Below are positions 26,802-35,528 of a stretch of DNA of 64,000 nt, one piece after another. Under the pieces are notes generated by a model that saw nothing but the letters and a program-made list of their open reading frames with translations, searched no databases and was not told the origin of the DNA. Source of the stretch: Anderseniella sp963700895. GTDB lineage: Bacteria > Pseudomonadota > Alphaproteobacteria > Rhizobiales > Aestuariivirgaceae. How positions within the stretch are numbered: the first letter of the stretch is position 1; each line of letters starts with the position of its first letter. A program made the translations under genes and the position numbers. The stretch spans positions 1 to 64,000 of the forward strand of contig CAVOZI010000011.1 of assembly GCA_963700895.1 (NCBI GenBank), written 5' to 3'.

Positions 26802-27206
26802 ATGATCATCGTTCATTGCCCCGTCTGCGGGGCCGAAGGCGACGAGACGGACTTCCACTATGGCGGGCAGGCGCACATCCGCCGGCCGGCCAGCCATGAT
26901 CCGCACAACATTACCGACGAGGAACAGCGCGACTACCTGTTCATGCGGTTCAACCCGAAAGGCCTGCACTTCGAGCGCTGGCGCTGCGACCGGGGCTGCG
27001 GCAAGTGGTTCCATGCCGCGCGCGACACGGCGAGCCTGGAATTCAAGGGCTATTACGGCATTACCGAATTGCCGCCCAAGGAACTGCAGGACCAGGCCAA
27101 GGGCCAGTGGGCCGAGTTCTTCAAGGCGCGCGCCGCAGAGGCCAGCGCCGCAAAACCGGCCGGCAAGACGGCCAAATCCACTGCCAAGAAAGCGGCGAAG
27201 AAATGA
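26802..27206 (+). CDS. soxD: Sarcosine oxidase delta subunit with a basic C-terminal tail
   Basis: The 134-residue protein has zinc-binding cysteines in HCPVCG (Cys6, Cys9) and CDRGCGKWF, as in the small zinc subunit of heterotetrameric sarcosine oxidase. Typical family members are about 90-100 residues. Here a Lys/Ala-rich tail (from about residue 105, AAKPAGKTAKSTAKKAAKK-like) is added. The stop overlaps the soxA start as ATGA. Confidence 0.93.
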   Translation: MIIVHCPVCGAEGDETDFHYGGQAHIRRPASHDPHNITDEEQRDYLFMRFNPKGLHFERWRCDRGCGKWFHAARDTASLEFKGYYGITELPPKELQDQAKGQWAEFFKARAAEASAAKPAGKTAKSTAKKAAKK

Positions 27207-30200
27207 GCGGCAGACCCTACAGACTTCCCGAAAGCGCAGCCAAGGGCTCGCGCATCGACCGGGCCAAGACGGTTTCGTTCTCGTTCGACAGCAAGAAGCT
27301 TTCCGGCTTCGCTGGCGACACGGTCGCGTCTGCCGTAATGGCCGCGGGGCGCAAGGTGTTCGGCCGGTCGTTCAAGTATCACCGGCCGCGCGGCGTCATC
27401 GGGCTTGGCTCGGAAGAGATGAACGCGCTCATCGGCGTGGGCGAGGCAGGCCGCAAGGAGCCAAACCTGCGCGCCACCCAGGTCGAGCTTTATGACGGCC
27501 TGGTGGCGACCAGCCAGAACCGCTGGCCGAGCCTTGAGTTCGACGTGGGGATCGTCAACAACTACCTGTCCCGGCTGTTTCCGGGCGGCTTCTACTACAA
27601 GACGTTCATGTGGCCGCGCTCGTTCTGGGAAAGCGTCTACGAACCGATCATCCGCAATGCTGCGGGCCTCGGCGAGGCAGCGCGCGAGCATGACCCGGAC
27701 ACCTACGAGCAGATGCACGTGCACGTGGACGTGCTTGTCGTCGGTGGCGGCGTCGCGGGGCTGGCAGCAGCAGAAGCCGCTGCGGCTTCGGGCAAGCGGG
27801 TGCTGCTGGCCGACGAGAATACCGTGCTGGGCGGCGTTGCCGACATTGCGGACGGCAACATTGACGGCAAGCCGCAAGGCGAGTGGGTTGCGGCAAAGGC
27901 GGCGCAGCTTGGCAAGGCCGGCAACGTGCACTTGCTGACGCGGACCACGGTGGTCGGGCATTACCACCACAACTACCTGCTGGCGGCTGAACGAGTGGCC
28001 GATCACGACCCGTCGCTGCTGGCGAAGGGTGCGCCACGCCACCGGTTGTGGAAAATCCGTGCAGCCCAGGTGATTGTCGCTTCAGGTGCGCTGGAGCGGC
28101 CGATCGCCTTTGCCGACAACGACCGGCCCGGAGTGATGATGGCATCCGCCGCGCGCGGCATGGTGGAGCGGTATGCGACTGCGCCCGGCATGAACGGCGT
28201 CATCTTCACCAATAACGACGACGCCTATCTGACAGCGCTGAAACTGCATGAAGCAGGCGTCGGCGTGGCAAGGATCATCGACGTGCGGGCCACTGCCACG
28301 TCGGAACTGGCCGAAGCTGCCCGCAAGGCGGGACTGCAGGTGCAGACGGGCGCGGCCATCGCCGGTGTTGAAACCAGCGGCGGCGGAAAGGAGATCACCG
28401 GCGTCAAGGTGGCGCCCTACGCACCGGGCCGTGGCCGGGTGGTCAATGAAGAGAAGGTAGCGTGCGATTTCGTCGCCGTGTCGGGTGGCTACAACCCGGT
28501 CATTCACCTGTGGTGCCACAATGCCGGCAAGCTGAAATTCGACGAAGCGATCCAGAGTTTCCGCCCGGACCGGCACGGCGACCCGATCATGGTGGCGGGA
28601 GCGGCCAACGGCACGTTCGACCTGGCCGGTTGCCTGACTGAGGGCTATGCGGCAGGCGAAGCAGCGGCGAAAGCCGTGGGCGGCAAGGCCGGCAAGGTCA
28701 AGCAGGCAACCGCCGAAGGCGGCAAGGCCGGCAGCGTCCAGGCAATCTGGTTTGCCCCTGCCACCGGCAAGTACAACGAAGGCAACAAGCACTTCATCGA
28801 CTTCCAGAACGATGTGACGGCGGCAGACCTCGAACTGGCCCAGCGCGAAGGCTACGAGTCGGTCGAGCACACCAAGCGCTACACCACGCTCGGCATGGCG
28901 ACTGACCAGGGCAAGACCTCGAACATCAACGGCCTTGGCGTGATTTCCGACGCCACCGGCAAGAAGATCCCCGAGATCGGCACCACCACATTCCGGCCGC
29001 CCTATACGCCCTACTCGTTCGGCTCCATCGCCGGCACCAAGAAGGGCGAGCTGTTCCTGCCGGTGCGGCGCACCTCCATCTATGACTGGCTCGTTGCGCG
29101 CGGCGCGACGTGGGAACCGGTCGGCCAGTGGCGGCGCGCCTATTGCTATCCTTCAGGCGGCGAAAACAAGAAGGACGCGATCAACCGCGAGATCCTTGCC
29201 GTGCGCAACAAGGTCGGCCTGCTGGACGCCTCGACGCTGGGCAAGATCGAGATCAAGGGTCCTGATGCGGGCAAATTCCTCGACCTGGTCTACACCAACG
29301 TGTTCTCGAGCCTGAAAGTGGGCAAGTGCCGCTATGGCCTGATGATGAACGAGTTGGGCTTCCTGATGGATGACGGCGTAACCGTCCGTCTCGGCGAAGA
29401 CCACTTCCTCATGCACACCACCTCAGGCGGGGCAGACCGCATTGCCCAGTGGCTGGAAGAATGGCTGCAGACCGAGTGGACGACGCTCAAGGTGTTCGTG
29501 ACGCCGGTCACCGAGCAGTGGGCGCAGTTCGCCATTGCCGGCCCGAAGGCACGCAAGGTGCTGCAGAAACTCGACAGCGATATCGACTTTTCGGCCGAGG
29601 CGTTCGAGTTCATGTCATATCGGGAAGGGACGTTCGCCGGATATCCGGTGCGGGTGTTCCGGATCAGCTTCTCGGGCGAACTGTCCTACGAGATCGCCAC
29701 GCCGTCCAGTTTTGGCCGGGGCCTGTGGGATGTGCTGATGGAAGCGGGTGCTTCGGAAGGCATAGAGCCCTACGGCACCGAGGCGCTGCACGTGCTGCGC
29801 GCCGAGAAGGGCTTCATCGTCATCGGCGACGAGACCGACGGCACCGTCACTCCTTACGATGTCAACATGGGCTGGGCAGTGTCGAAGAAGAAGGACGACT
29901 TCATCGGCAAGCGTTCGCTGAGCCAGTCGTTCCTGGCCTCGGAGGGCCGCAAACAGCTTGTTGGCCTGGAGACGAAGGACCCGAACGAGGTGTTGCCCGA
30001 TGGCGCCTATGCGGTGTCGGAAGTGAAGCCGCAACCGCCGATGAAGATGATCGGCCAGGTCACCTCCAGCTACTGGAGTCCGACGCTCGAACGCTCCATC
30101 GCCATGGCGCTGATCGAGGGCGGATTGACAAAGATGGGCGAGACCATCTCGTTCCCGCTGGAAGGCGGCAAGGTTGTGGAGGCGAAGATCGTGTCTCCGG

Positions 30201-30238
30201 TGTTCCTCGATCCGGAAGGGAAGCGGCAGGATGTCTGA
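27203..30238 (+). CDS. soxA: Sarcosine oxidase alpha subunit
   Basis: From ATG 27203 (ATGA overlap with soxD) the protein has 1011 residues; a longer open frame is only a soxD shadow. An N-terminal ferredoxin-like domain covers about residues 15-100. A pyridine nucleotide-binding oxidoreductase domain begins with VDVLVVGGGVAGLAAAEAAA (near 175). A C-terminal aminomethyltransferase (GcvT-like) domain from about 610 transfers the oxidised methyl group to tetrahydrofolate. Length and order are normal for the heterotetrameric enzyme. Confidence 0.96.
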   Translation: MSGRPYRLPESAAKGSRIDRAKTVSFSFDSKKLSGFAGDTVASAVMAAGRKVFGRSFKYHRPRGVIGLGSEEMNALIGVGEAGRKEPNLRATQVELYDGLVATSQNRWPSLEFDVGIVNNYLSRLFPGGFYYKTFMWPRSFWESVYEPIIRNAAGLGEAAREHDPDTYEQMHVHVDVLVVGGGVAGLAAAEAAAASGKRVLLADENTVLGGVADIADGNIDGKPQGEWVAAKAAQLGKAGNVHLLTRTTVVGHYHHNYLLAAERVADHDPSLLAKGAPRHRLWKIRAAQVIVASGALERPIAFADNDRPGVMMASAARGMVERYATAPGMNGVIFTNNDDAYLTALKLHEAGVGVARIIDVRATATSELAEAARKAGLQVQTGAAIAGVETSGGGKEITGVKVAPYAPGRGRVVNEEKVACDFVAVSGGYNPVIHLWCHNAGKLKFDEAIQSFRPDRHGDPIMVAGAANGTFDLAGCLTEGYAAGEAAAKAVGGKAGKVKQATAEGGKAGSVQAIWFAPATGKYNEGNKHFIDFQNDVTAADLELAQREGYESVEHTKRYTTLGMATDQGKTSNINGLGVISDATGKKIPEIGTTTFRPPYTPYSFGSIAGTKKGELFLPVRRTSIYDWLVARGATWEPVGQWRRAYCYPSGGENKKDAINREILAVRNKVGLLDASTLGKIEIKGPDAGKFLDLVYTNVFSSLKVGKCRYGLMMNELGFLMDDGVTVRLGEDHFLMHTTSGGADRIAQWLEEWLQTEWTTLKVFVTPVTEQWAQFAIAGPKARKVLQKLDSDIDFSAEAFEFMSYREGTFAGYPVRVFRISFSGELSYEIATPSSFGRGLWDVLMEAGASEGIEPYGTEALHVLRAEKGFIVIGDETDGTVTPYDVNMGWAVSKKKDDFIGKRSLSQSFLASEGRKQLVGLETKDPNEVLPDGAYAVSEVKPQPPMKMIGQVTSSYWSPTLERSIAMALIEGGLTKMGETISFPLEGGKVVEAKIVSPVFLDPEGKRQDV

Positions 30239-30839
30239 TCCGGTATTCAACAGCGCAATGGCCCACGTGGCCGGGCATGACGGTGCAACGGGCCTCAGCA
30301 TCGCCATGCGCGAGGTGTCCGATCGCGGCATGATCGACCTGCGCGGCGAGGCGTCTTCGGCGAAGTTCAAGCAGGCAGCGAAGTCAGCGCTCGGGTTTGA
30401 GCTGCCAACCAAGCCGCGCACCAGCGCAGTGAAGGGCGCCGTCACCGTGTTCTGGCTGTCGATCGACCAGTGGTTGATCACCTGCCCCCGCGGTGAACAG
30501 GGCAAACTGCTGGCCGATCTGAACAAGGCGATTCAAGGCATTCACTCGCTGGCCGTGGACGTGTCCGACATGCGCGCCATCATCCGGCTGGAGGGCGAGC
30601 ACGTTCGCGAAGTGCTGATGAAGGGATCGTCGATCGACTTCACCTTGCCGGAATACAAGGCCGGGATGGTGCGCCGGCTGGTGTTCGCCGAGATTGCCGC
30701 GCTGGCCCACATCGTTTCGGAAGGTCCGTACACGGTCGACTTGTACGTCTTCCGCTCCTATGCCGACTACACATGGAAATGGCTCAAGGCGACCTCCGGA
30801 CCGGGCGCGGTGATCGGCCTGTTCAACAAGGCCGGCTGA
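30231..30839 (+). CDS. soxG: Sarcosine oxidase gamma subunit
   Basis: The 202-residue protein starts at ATG 30231, within the end of soxA (8-nt overlap), preceded by GGAAGGGAAG. It carries the gamma-family pattern WLSIDQWLITCP and DVSDMRAIIRLEGEHVREVL, a GcvT-related fold that completes the folate-handling part of the complex. It is the last gene of the operon and is followed by a convergent hairpin terminator. Confidence 0.94.
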   Translation: MSDPVFNSAMAHVAGHDGATGLSIAMREVSDRGMIDLRGEASSAKFKQAAKSALGFELPTKPRTSAVKGAVTVFWLSIDQWLITCPRGEQGKLLADLNKAIQGIHSLAVDVSDMRAIIRLEGEHVREVLMKGSSIDFTLPEYKAGMVRRLVFAEIAALAHIVSEGPYTVDLYVFRSYADYTWKWLKATSGPGAVIGLFNKAG

Positions 30840-30865
30840 TCACACCGCAGATGCTGAAAAGGAAG

Positions 30866-30891
30866 ACGCCCGGCCAATACGGACCGGGCGT
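30866..30891. terminator. Bidirectional hairpin terminator between soxG and metF
   Basis: ACGCCCGG (30866-30873) pairs with CCGGGCGT (30884-30891) around a 10-nt loop. A purine-rich flank precedes it and TTTCC follows on the plus strand; on the minus strand the AAGG flank gives CCTT. It lies between two convergent genes, so it can serve both. Confidence 0.7.
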
Positions 30892-30916
30892 TTCCAGTTT
30901 CAGGGAGAAAGGGCTT

Positions 30917-31759
30917 TCAGCGCTTCAGCGTGGCCATCCAGTCGAACAGCTTGTCGAAACCGCCAAACGGATACATGTGCGGCCCGGCGATCTTCAGGTC
31001 CGGCTGGTTGACATGAATGGCGGCAAGCTCGTTGAGGAACTTGTCCGGCGTGGACACGGACAACAGCTTGGTGACGTTGAGCGCCTGCTTGCGGATGAAA
31101 CGGGCAGAATTGCCGACGCCGCACACGGCAGCATACTTGGCCAGCGTCTTGATGGAGGCAGGCCCCGGAATGCCGACCCACGCCGGCAGGTCGATGCCTT
31201 GGGCGCGCAGGCCCTCGGCCCATTTCGCGACAGGCTCGGCCTCGAAAAGGAACTGCGTGGCGATGAAGCCGTCCATGCCGTGCTCACGTATGTAGGCCTG
31301 CTTGTCCTTCAACGCGGACACGAGCATTGCCTCTCCGTGCACCTTGGTGATGTCGCTATTGCCTTCAGGGTGGCCGGCGACGCCGAGCGTCCTTGCGCCG
31401 TTGGCTTCGAACACGCCGGTTTCCATCAGCTGCAGGGCAGAGTGATAATCGCCCACGGGCTCTGGCGCACCACCGCCCAGCACCAGGTACGTATCGACGC
31501 CGCCCGCCTTCGCCAGTCGCTCGATGCGGCGCTTCAGGTCATCCTCGTTGGCGACGAACCGGGCTGGCACGTGCGGCACCGGCTCAAGACCGCACTTGCG
31601 GATCTCTGCCACGGCTGAATACTGGTCTTCAAGGTGGGAGGGATCGACCAGTGCAACGAACACCCGCGAGCCCGGCGCGACGTGCTGCTGGATCAGCGGC
31701 AGCTTCTCGGCCTGACGCGGCGTGATTTCCAGGGTCATGTTGGCCATGAACGCCGACAT
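30917..31759 (-). CDS. metF: Methylenetetrahydrofolate reductase (MetF family)
   Basis: I place the start at ATG 31759, preceded by AAGGAG at good spacing, giving 280 residues; upstream ATGs at 31795 and 31810 lack this. The beta/alpha barrel has family segments LVDPSH, LVLGGGAPEPVGDY and GVAGHPEGN and a C-terminal PFGGFDK region. MetF reduces 5,10-methylene-THF to 5-methyl-THF. Beside soxBDAG this would take the product of sarcosine oxidation toward methionine synthesis. It may be a pathway-specific copy. It is divergent from the GlxA-type regulator. Confidence 0.85.
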   Translation of the reverse strand: MSAFMANMTLEITPRQAEKLPLIQQHVAPGSRVFVALVDPSHLEDQYSAVAEIRKCGLEPVPHVPARFVANEDDLKRRIERLAKAGGVDTYLVLGGGAPEPVGDYHSALQLMETGVFEANGARTLGVAGHPEGNSDITKVHGEAMLVSALKDKQAYIREHGMDGFIATQFLFEAEPVAKWAEGLRAQGIDLPAWVGIPGPASIKTLAKYAAVCGVGNSARFIRKQALNVTKLLSVSTPDKFLNELAAIHVNQPDLKIAGPHMYPFGGFDKLFDWMATLKR

Positions 31760-31846
31760 CCGTGTCTCCTTAACAGCGACCGGTTGCGGCGCCATCGTTG
31801 CAATACCCATTGACGTAGTCTCCCGACTTGATTAGCGCAATCACCA

Positions 31847-31933
31847 TGCGACATCAGCGACGTCGGAAACGTGCAATTTGCGACCTGGCCGTGACGAATG
31901 CGACTCTGGTCAGATTTGCCGCACCGCGTCGCA
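31847..31933. promoter_or_regulatory. TGCGAC repeats in the metF-regulator divergent promoter region
   Basis: TGCGACA at 31847, TGCGAC at 31879 and 31899 (20 bp apart) and an inverted GTCGCA at 31928 lie in the 233-nt gap between metF and the GlxA-type regulator. The 20-bp spaced pair resembles the 21-bp spaced TGTCGCA pair before soxB. I infer shared operators for the local AraC-type regulator. Confidence 0.45.
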
Positions 31934-31992
31934 AGGACAAGGCGCCCGGCACGGGGCGAAGTCACTCGATTGCAATGAGGTTTCACGTTTAA

Positions 31993-32989
31993 ATGTTTGG
32001 CGACAAGCCCAGAGATCTGCCCATGCAGATCGCCCTGATCCTGGTTCCGGAGTTCACGCTCCTTCCCGTCACATCCGTCATTGATCCGTTGCGGCTGGCC
32101 AACCGGCAATCCGAGAAATCCCTGTACGTCTGGACGACCCACTCGAACGACGGCTCGCCCGTCACCGCGTCAAGCGGCATTACGCTGATGCCGGACGGTG
32201 ACCTGGAACTCGATCCCCGATCATGCCACGGTCATCGTTTGCGGCGGCACCAATGTTCACCGCTATGCCGACAGGGTGCTGTTCAACTGGCTGCGCAAGG
32301 CGGCGCGGAAGGGCACCGACATAGGCGCCATCTGCACCGGCGCCCAGCTACTGGCGCTGGCCGGGCTGCTGGACGGCTATACCTGCACCATCCACTGGGA
32401 GAACCAGCCAGGCTTCATGGAGGAATTTCCCGAAATCAATGTCACCAGCAGCCTGTTCGAGATTGACCGCGACCGCTTTACCGGTGCAGGCGGCACGTCG
32501 GCGCTCGACATGATCCTGGCTCTGATCTCGGCCCAGCATGGTTCCGCACTGGCAACCAATGTGGCTGAAAACATCCTGCACTCGCCGATCCGCCAGCCCG
32601 GCGAGCACCAGCGGATGTCGCTGCCGGCCCGCATCGGCGCCCGGCACCCGAAGATGGTCGGCATCATCGAACAGATGGAGAAGAACCTGGAGGAGCCGCT
32701 GTCGCCAAGCGTGCTGGCCCATCAGGCAGGCTTGTCGACCCGCCAGCTCGAACGGTTGTTCCGGCGCTATCTGGACCGCTCGCCCAAGCGCTATTACCTC
32801 GAACTCCGCCTCAAGAAGGCGCGCTCGCTGCTGCTGCAGACCAACATGTCGGTAATCAACGTGGCGCTGGCCTGCGGGTTTTCCTCACCGTCGCACTTCT
32901 CGAAGTGTTACCGCGCCTACTATGCGCGCACCCCCTACCGCGAACGGGGACTGCCCAATCCGGCAGGCATGGAGGAAGAGGTCGGTTGA
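31993..32989 (+). pseudogene. GlxA-family AraC-type regulator, interrupted by a +1 frameshift
   Basis: The first frame (from ATG 31993) encodes the start of a DJ-1/PfpI-like domain, IALILVPEFTLLPVTSVIDP. It loses similarity after ELDP at 32215-32218, a run of four C. Removing one C restores a continuous 331-residue protein, with CGGTNVHRYAD and the AICTGAQLLALAGLL elbow of the same domain, then a C-terminal AraC helix-turn-helix pair (LAHQAGLSTRQLERLF and VALACGFSSPSHFSKCYR). Family members such as GbdR and CdhR control glycine betaine, dimethylglycine and carnitine use, matching the adjacent sox operon. It is either inactivated, an assembly error, or recoded. Confidence 0.8.
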
Positions 32990-34378
32990 TCAGCCCTGGC
33001 CGCCCGTGGCTGGCAAGGTGAGCACTGCCTCGAGCCCCCCAAGCCTGCTCTTGCCCAGTGACAGCCGTCCGCCATACATGCTCGCCGTTTCGAAAACGAT
33101 GTTGAGGCCGAGACCCGATCCCGGCTTGGTTTCATCGAGGCGCCTGCCGCGCTGGGTGGCAATCTCGGCTCCCCCGTCCGGCAGTCCCGGGCCATCGTCC
33201 TCCACCACTATATCCAGCCAGCTGATGCGGTTGTCCGGCGGATGCCTGGCTGGGCGCACGGCAACTGAAATATTCCCGCTGCTCCACTTGAAGGCGTTGT
33301 CCAGCAGGTTGCCGACCATTTCCTCAAGGTCCTGCCGCTCGCCCCGGAACCTGACAGCCGGGGCGTAGCTTGCCTCGACCCTGATGCCCTGCTCGATGTG
33401 GATGCGCTCAAGCGTGCGCACTAACGCCTTCACCACTTCGTTAGGATCGGACAGCGTCCCGATCGTGTGGGCGCGGGCGGCACGGCGGGCGCGGTCAAGA
33501 TACATCGACACCTGGTCGCGCATGATGCCCGCCTGTTCGGCGACCTTGCTGCCCAGCGGACCGCCATGTATGGCCGCCTCGTTGGTCAGTACGCTCAAGG
33601 GCGTCTTAAGGGCATGAGCGAGATTGCCGACCTGGGTGCGGGCTCGCTCAATGATCTCTGTATTGGCGTCCAGCAATTGGTTCAACTCGCCGGTGACAGT
33701 CTGTATCTCGTCAGGATAGCTGCCGGAAATACGGACCTGTTCACCTTCGCGGATCCGCGCCAGTTCGGTTTGCAGTGCTGACAGCGGGCGCAAACCGAAG
33801 CGCACCTGAATGAAGATGGCCGCGACCAGGCCCGCGCCCAGCAGCCCGAGTACGGCGATAAGCGCGTTGTTGAAGGCAGATACTTCGCCCTGCAGTTCAT
33901 CAAAGTTGCCGGCGATGAGGAACGAATATTGCTCCTTGCTGCCAAACAGGTTGAAACGCTGTTCAATGACGCGCAACCGGTTGCCGGACTTGTCGCGCAT
34001 GTAGCCGGACTGCCGGACGCCGTCGGCACGGCCGGGATCGTCGAACTGCGCAATCGGAAGCCGCTCATCGAGCAGCGATGCGGATGCAAGCTGGCGCCCG
34101 GCGTCGCCGCCAACCTGGGAAATCTGCCAGTACCAGCCATTGAGCGGAAGTTCGAACCGGGTGTCGGCCAGTTGCCGGTTCATCTTCGGCTTGCCGCCTT
34201 CGAGTTCGACCGACGCAAGCAAACCGTCCATGACCGCCTGCAGCCGGGCATCAAGGCTGCGCTCCACCGCCGCGGTAAACAGTGAGGACAGCAGGATGCC
34301 TGCCGCCAGGAGCAGCACGATGCTCACGACAGCGGCAGCGGCGATCAGCCGGAAGGCTAGAGAGCTAGACCTGTTCAT
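32990..34378 (-). CDS. Sensor histidine kinase, PhoQ-like
   Basis: From ATG 34378 (14-nt overlap with the response-regulator gene) the protein has 462 residues. It has two membrane spans (about 8-30 and 170-192), a periplasmic sensor, a HAMP region, the H-box GNLAHALKTPLSVLTNEA and ATPase motifs VEDDGPGLP and GSGLGLNIV. The HALKTPL form is typical of the PhoQ-type family. Signal and targets are not known. Confidence 0.88.
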   Translation of the reverse strand: MNRSSSLAFRLIAAAAVVSIVLLLAAGILLSSLFTAAVERSLDARLQAVMDGLLASVELEGGKPKMNRQLADTRFELPLNGWYWQISQVGGDAGRQLASASLLDERLPIAQFDDPGRADGVRQSGYMRDKSGNRLRVIEQRFNLFGSKEQYSFLIAGNFDELQGEVSAFNNALIAVLGLLGAGLVAAIFIQVRFGLRPLSALQTELARIREGEQVRISGSYPDEIQTVTGELNQLLDANTEIIERARTQVGNLAHALKTPLSVLTNEAAIHGGPLGSKVAEQAGIMRDQVSMYLDRARRAARAHTIGTLSDPNEVVKALVRTLERIHIEQGIRVEASYAPAVRFRGERQDLEEMVGNLLDNAFKWSSGNISVAVRPARHPPDNRISWLDIVVEDDGPGLPDGGAEIATQRGRRLDETKPGSGLGLNIVFETASMYGGRLSLGKSRLGGLEAVLTLPATGGQG

Positions 34379-35036
34379 CCGGTTCCGACAGGCAGTACCC
34401 AAGGCCGCGAATGGTCTTCAGCACGTCGATGCCAAGCTTCTTGCGCAGCCTGCCCACAAACACCTCGATGGTATTGGAATCACGATCAAAGTCCTGATCA
34501 TAGAGGTGCTCCACCAGCTCGGTGCGGGAAATGACCTTGCCCTTGTGGTGGATCATGTAGCTGAGCAACCGGAACTCCAGTGACGTCAGCTTGACCGGGT
34601 TGCCCGCCACGGTCACCCGGGCGCTGGCGGTGTCGACCACCAACTCGCCGCAGGACAGTTCGGACGACGCATTGCCGCTTGCACGGCGCAGCAGTGCCCG
34701 CACGCGGGCGAGCACTTCCTCCATGTGGAAGGGCTTGGCAACATAGTCGTCAGCGCCGGCATCGAACCCGGCGACCTTGTCGCTCCAGCGGTCGCGCGCA
34801 GTCAGGATGAGGACCGGCATGGTGCGGCCCTCGCGCCGCCAGGCTTCAAGCGCGCTCACCCCGTCCATGACTGGCAGGCCGAGGTCGAGGATCACGGCGT
34901 CATAGGGCTCGGTATCGCCCAGAAAGTGGCCGTCCTCGCCATCCGATGCCGAGTTGACCGCATAGCCGGCGTCGCTCAGGGCCGACACCAGTTGCCGGTT
35001 CAGGTCGGGATCGTCTTCAACTACCAGCAGCCGCAA
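34365..35036 (-). CDS. OmpR-family response regulator, PhoP-like
   Basis: The 223-residue protein has receiver Asp51 (DAVILDLGLPVMDG), the Lys in VAKPFH, and a winged-helix domain ending KTIRGLGYCL. It partners the kinase that overlaps its 3' end. About 25 nt upstream on the same strand is a small secreted protein gene that is probably co-transcribed. Confidence 0.9.
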   Translation of the reverse strand: MRLLVVEDDPDLNRQLVSALSDAGYAVNSASDGEDGHFLGDTEPYDAVILDLGLPVMDGVSALEAWRREGRTMPVLILTARDRWSDKVAGFDAGADDYVAKPFHMEEVLARVRALLRRASGNASSELSCGELVVDTASARVTVAGNPVKLTSLEFRLLSYMIHHKGKVISRTELVEHLYDQDFDRDSNTIEVFVGRLRKKLGIDVLKTIRGLGYCLSEPDEQV

Positions 35037-35061
35037 ATATCGTACTCCGCTTTGTTGGAAC

Positions 35062-35295
35062 TCAGCAGCTTACACGGCCTGAACCGTCGACGCTGCACCA
35101 TTTCACCTCGGACCCGATGCGGACCTTGACGCGGAATCCGCCACCGGCCGGTTGCACGGCCAGAACCTGCCCACCGGTTGCGCTGGCGACAGCCGCGGCA
35201 GCGCCGGAACTGCTCAATGCGATTGCAGCGACCGGCGCAGCAACCAGCAACGCAAGCGCCAGCGCGGCAGGTAACATCTTTTTCAAGGCAATCAT
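35062..35295 (-). CDS. Small secreted protein, PepSY-like C-terminus
   Basis: The 77-residue product has a signal peptide (about 1-35, rich in Ala/Leu). A short beta-rich domain, QVLAVQPAGGGFRVKVRIG followed by VKWCSVDGSGRVSC, has two cysteines. The spacing recalls half of a PepSY fold. PepSY proteins often accompany PhoPQ-type two-component genes, as here (25 nt upstream of the regulator). A function in modulating the kinase is inferred. Confidence 0.6.
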   Translation of the reverse strand: MIALKKMLPAALALALLVAAPVAAIALSSSGAAAAVASATGGQVLAVQPAGGGFRVKVRIGSEVKWCSVDGSGRVSC

Positions 35296-35372
35296 ACTTT
35301 ACATCCCAGCGTGGAAGGCCGCACCATGCCGCACTCCACATGAACCGGTGATGAACACCATCAAAAAGCCGG

Positions 35373-35528
35373 TCAGAACCCTGAAAACCTTGCGAATTCG
35401 TGCACCTCGGCCCTGTCGGTACGCAAGCTGTTGATTGGCGCAAAGCTGTCCTCGTGGCCCAGTGCAATGCCACAGAAGAGCATCCAGTCGTCCGGCGGGC
35501 TGGTTTGACGGGCGACGGCCGTATGCCG
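35373..35528 (-). pseudogene. C-terminal remnant of a nitroreductase
   Basis: Reading the minus strand with the stop TGA at 35373-35375 gives DDWMLFCGIALGHED, then INSLRTDRAEVHEFARFSGF and the stop. This matches the end of nitroreductase-family FMN enzymes (CGMALG, then a NxLRTER-type segment). The frame is closed by a stop at 35529-35531, exactly where the terminase remnant ends. Only about 45-50 codons survive, so it is a dead fragment joined by deletion. Confidence 0.7.

Noticed and set aside
32215..32218. Programmed +1 frameshift in the GlxA-type regulator
   Set aside because: A plain CCCC run without a stop codon or structured stimulator does not suggest recoding; mutation or sequence error is simpler.
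35021..35526. C-terminal half of the long terminase frame as real protein
   Set aside because: It reads across the nitroreductase remnant, where another frame gives clear nitroreductase similarity, and on through the small secreted gene in a different frame.
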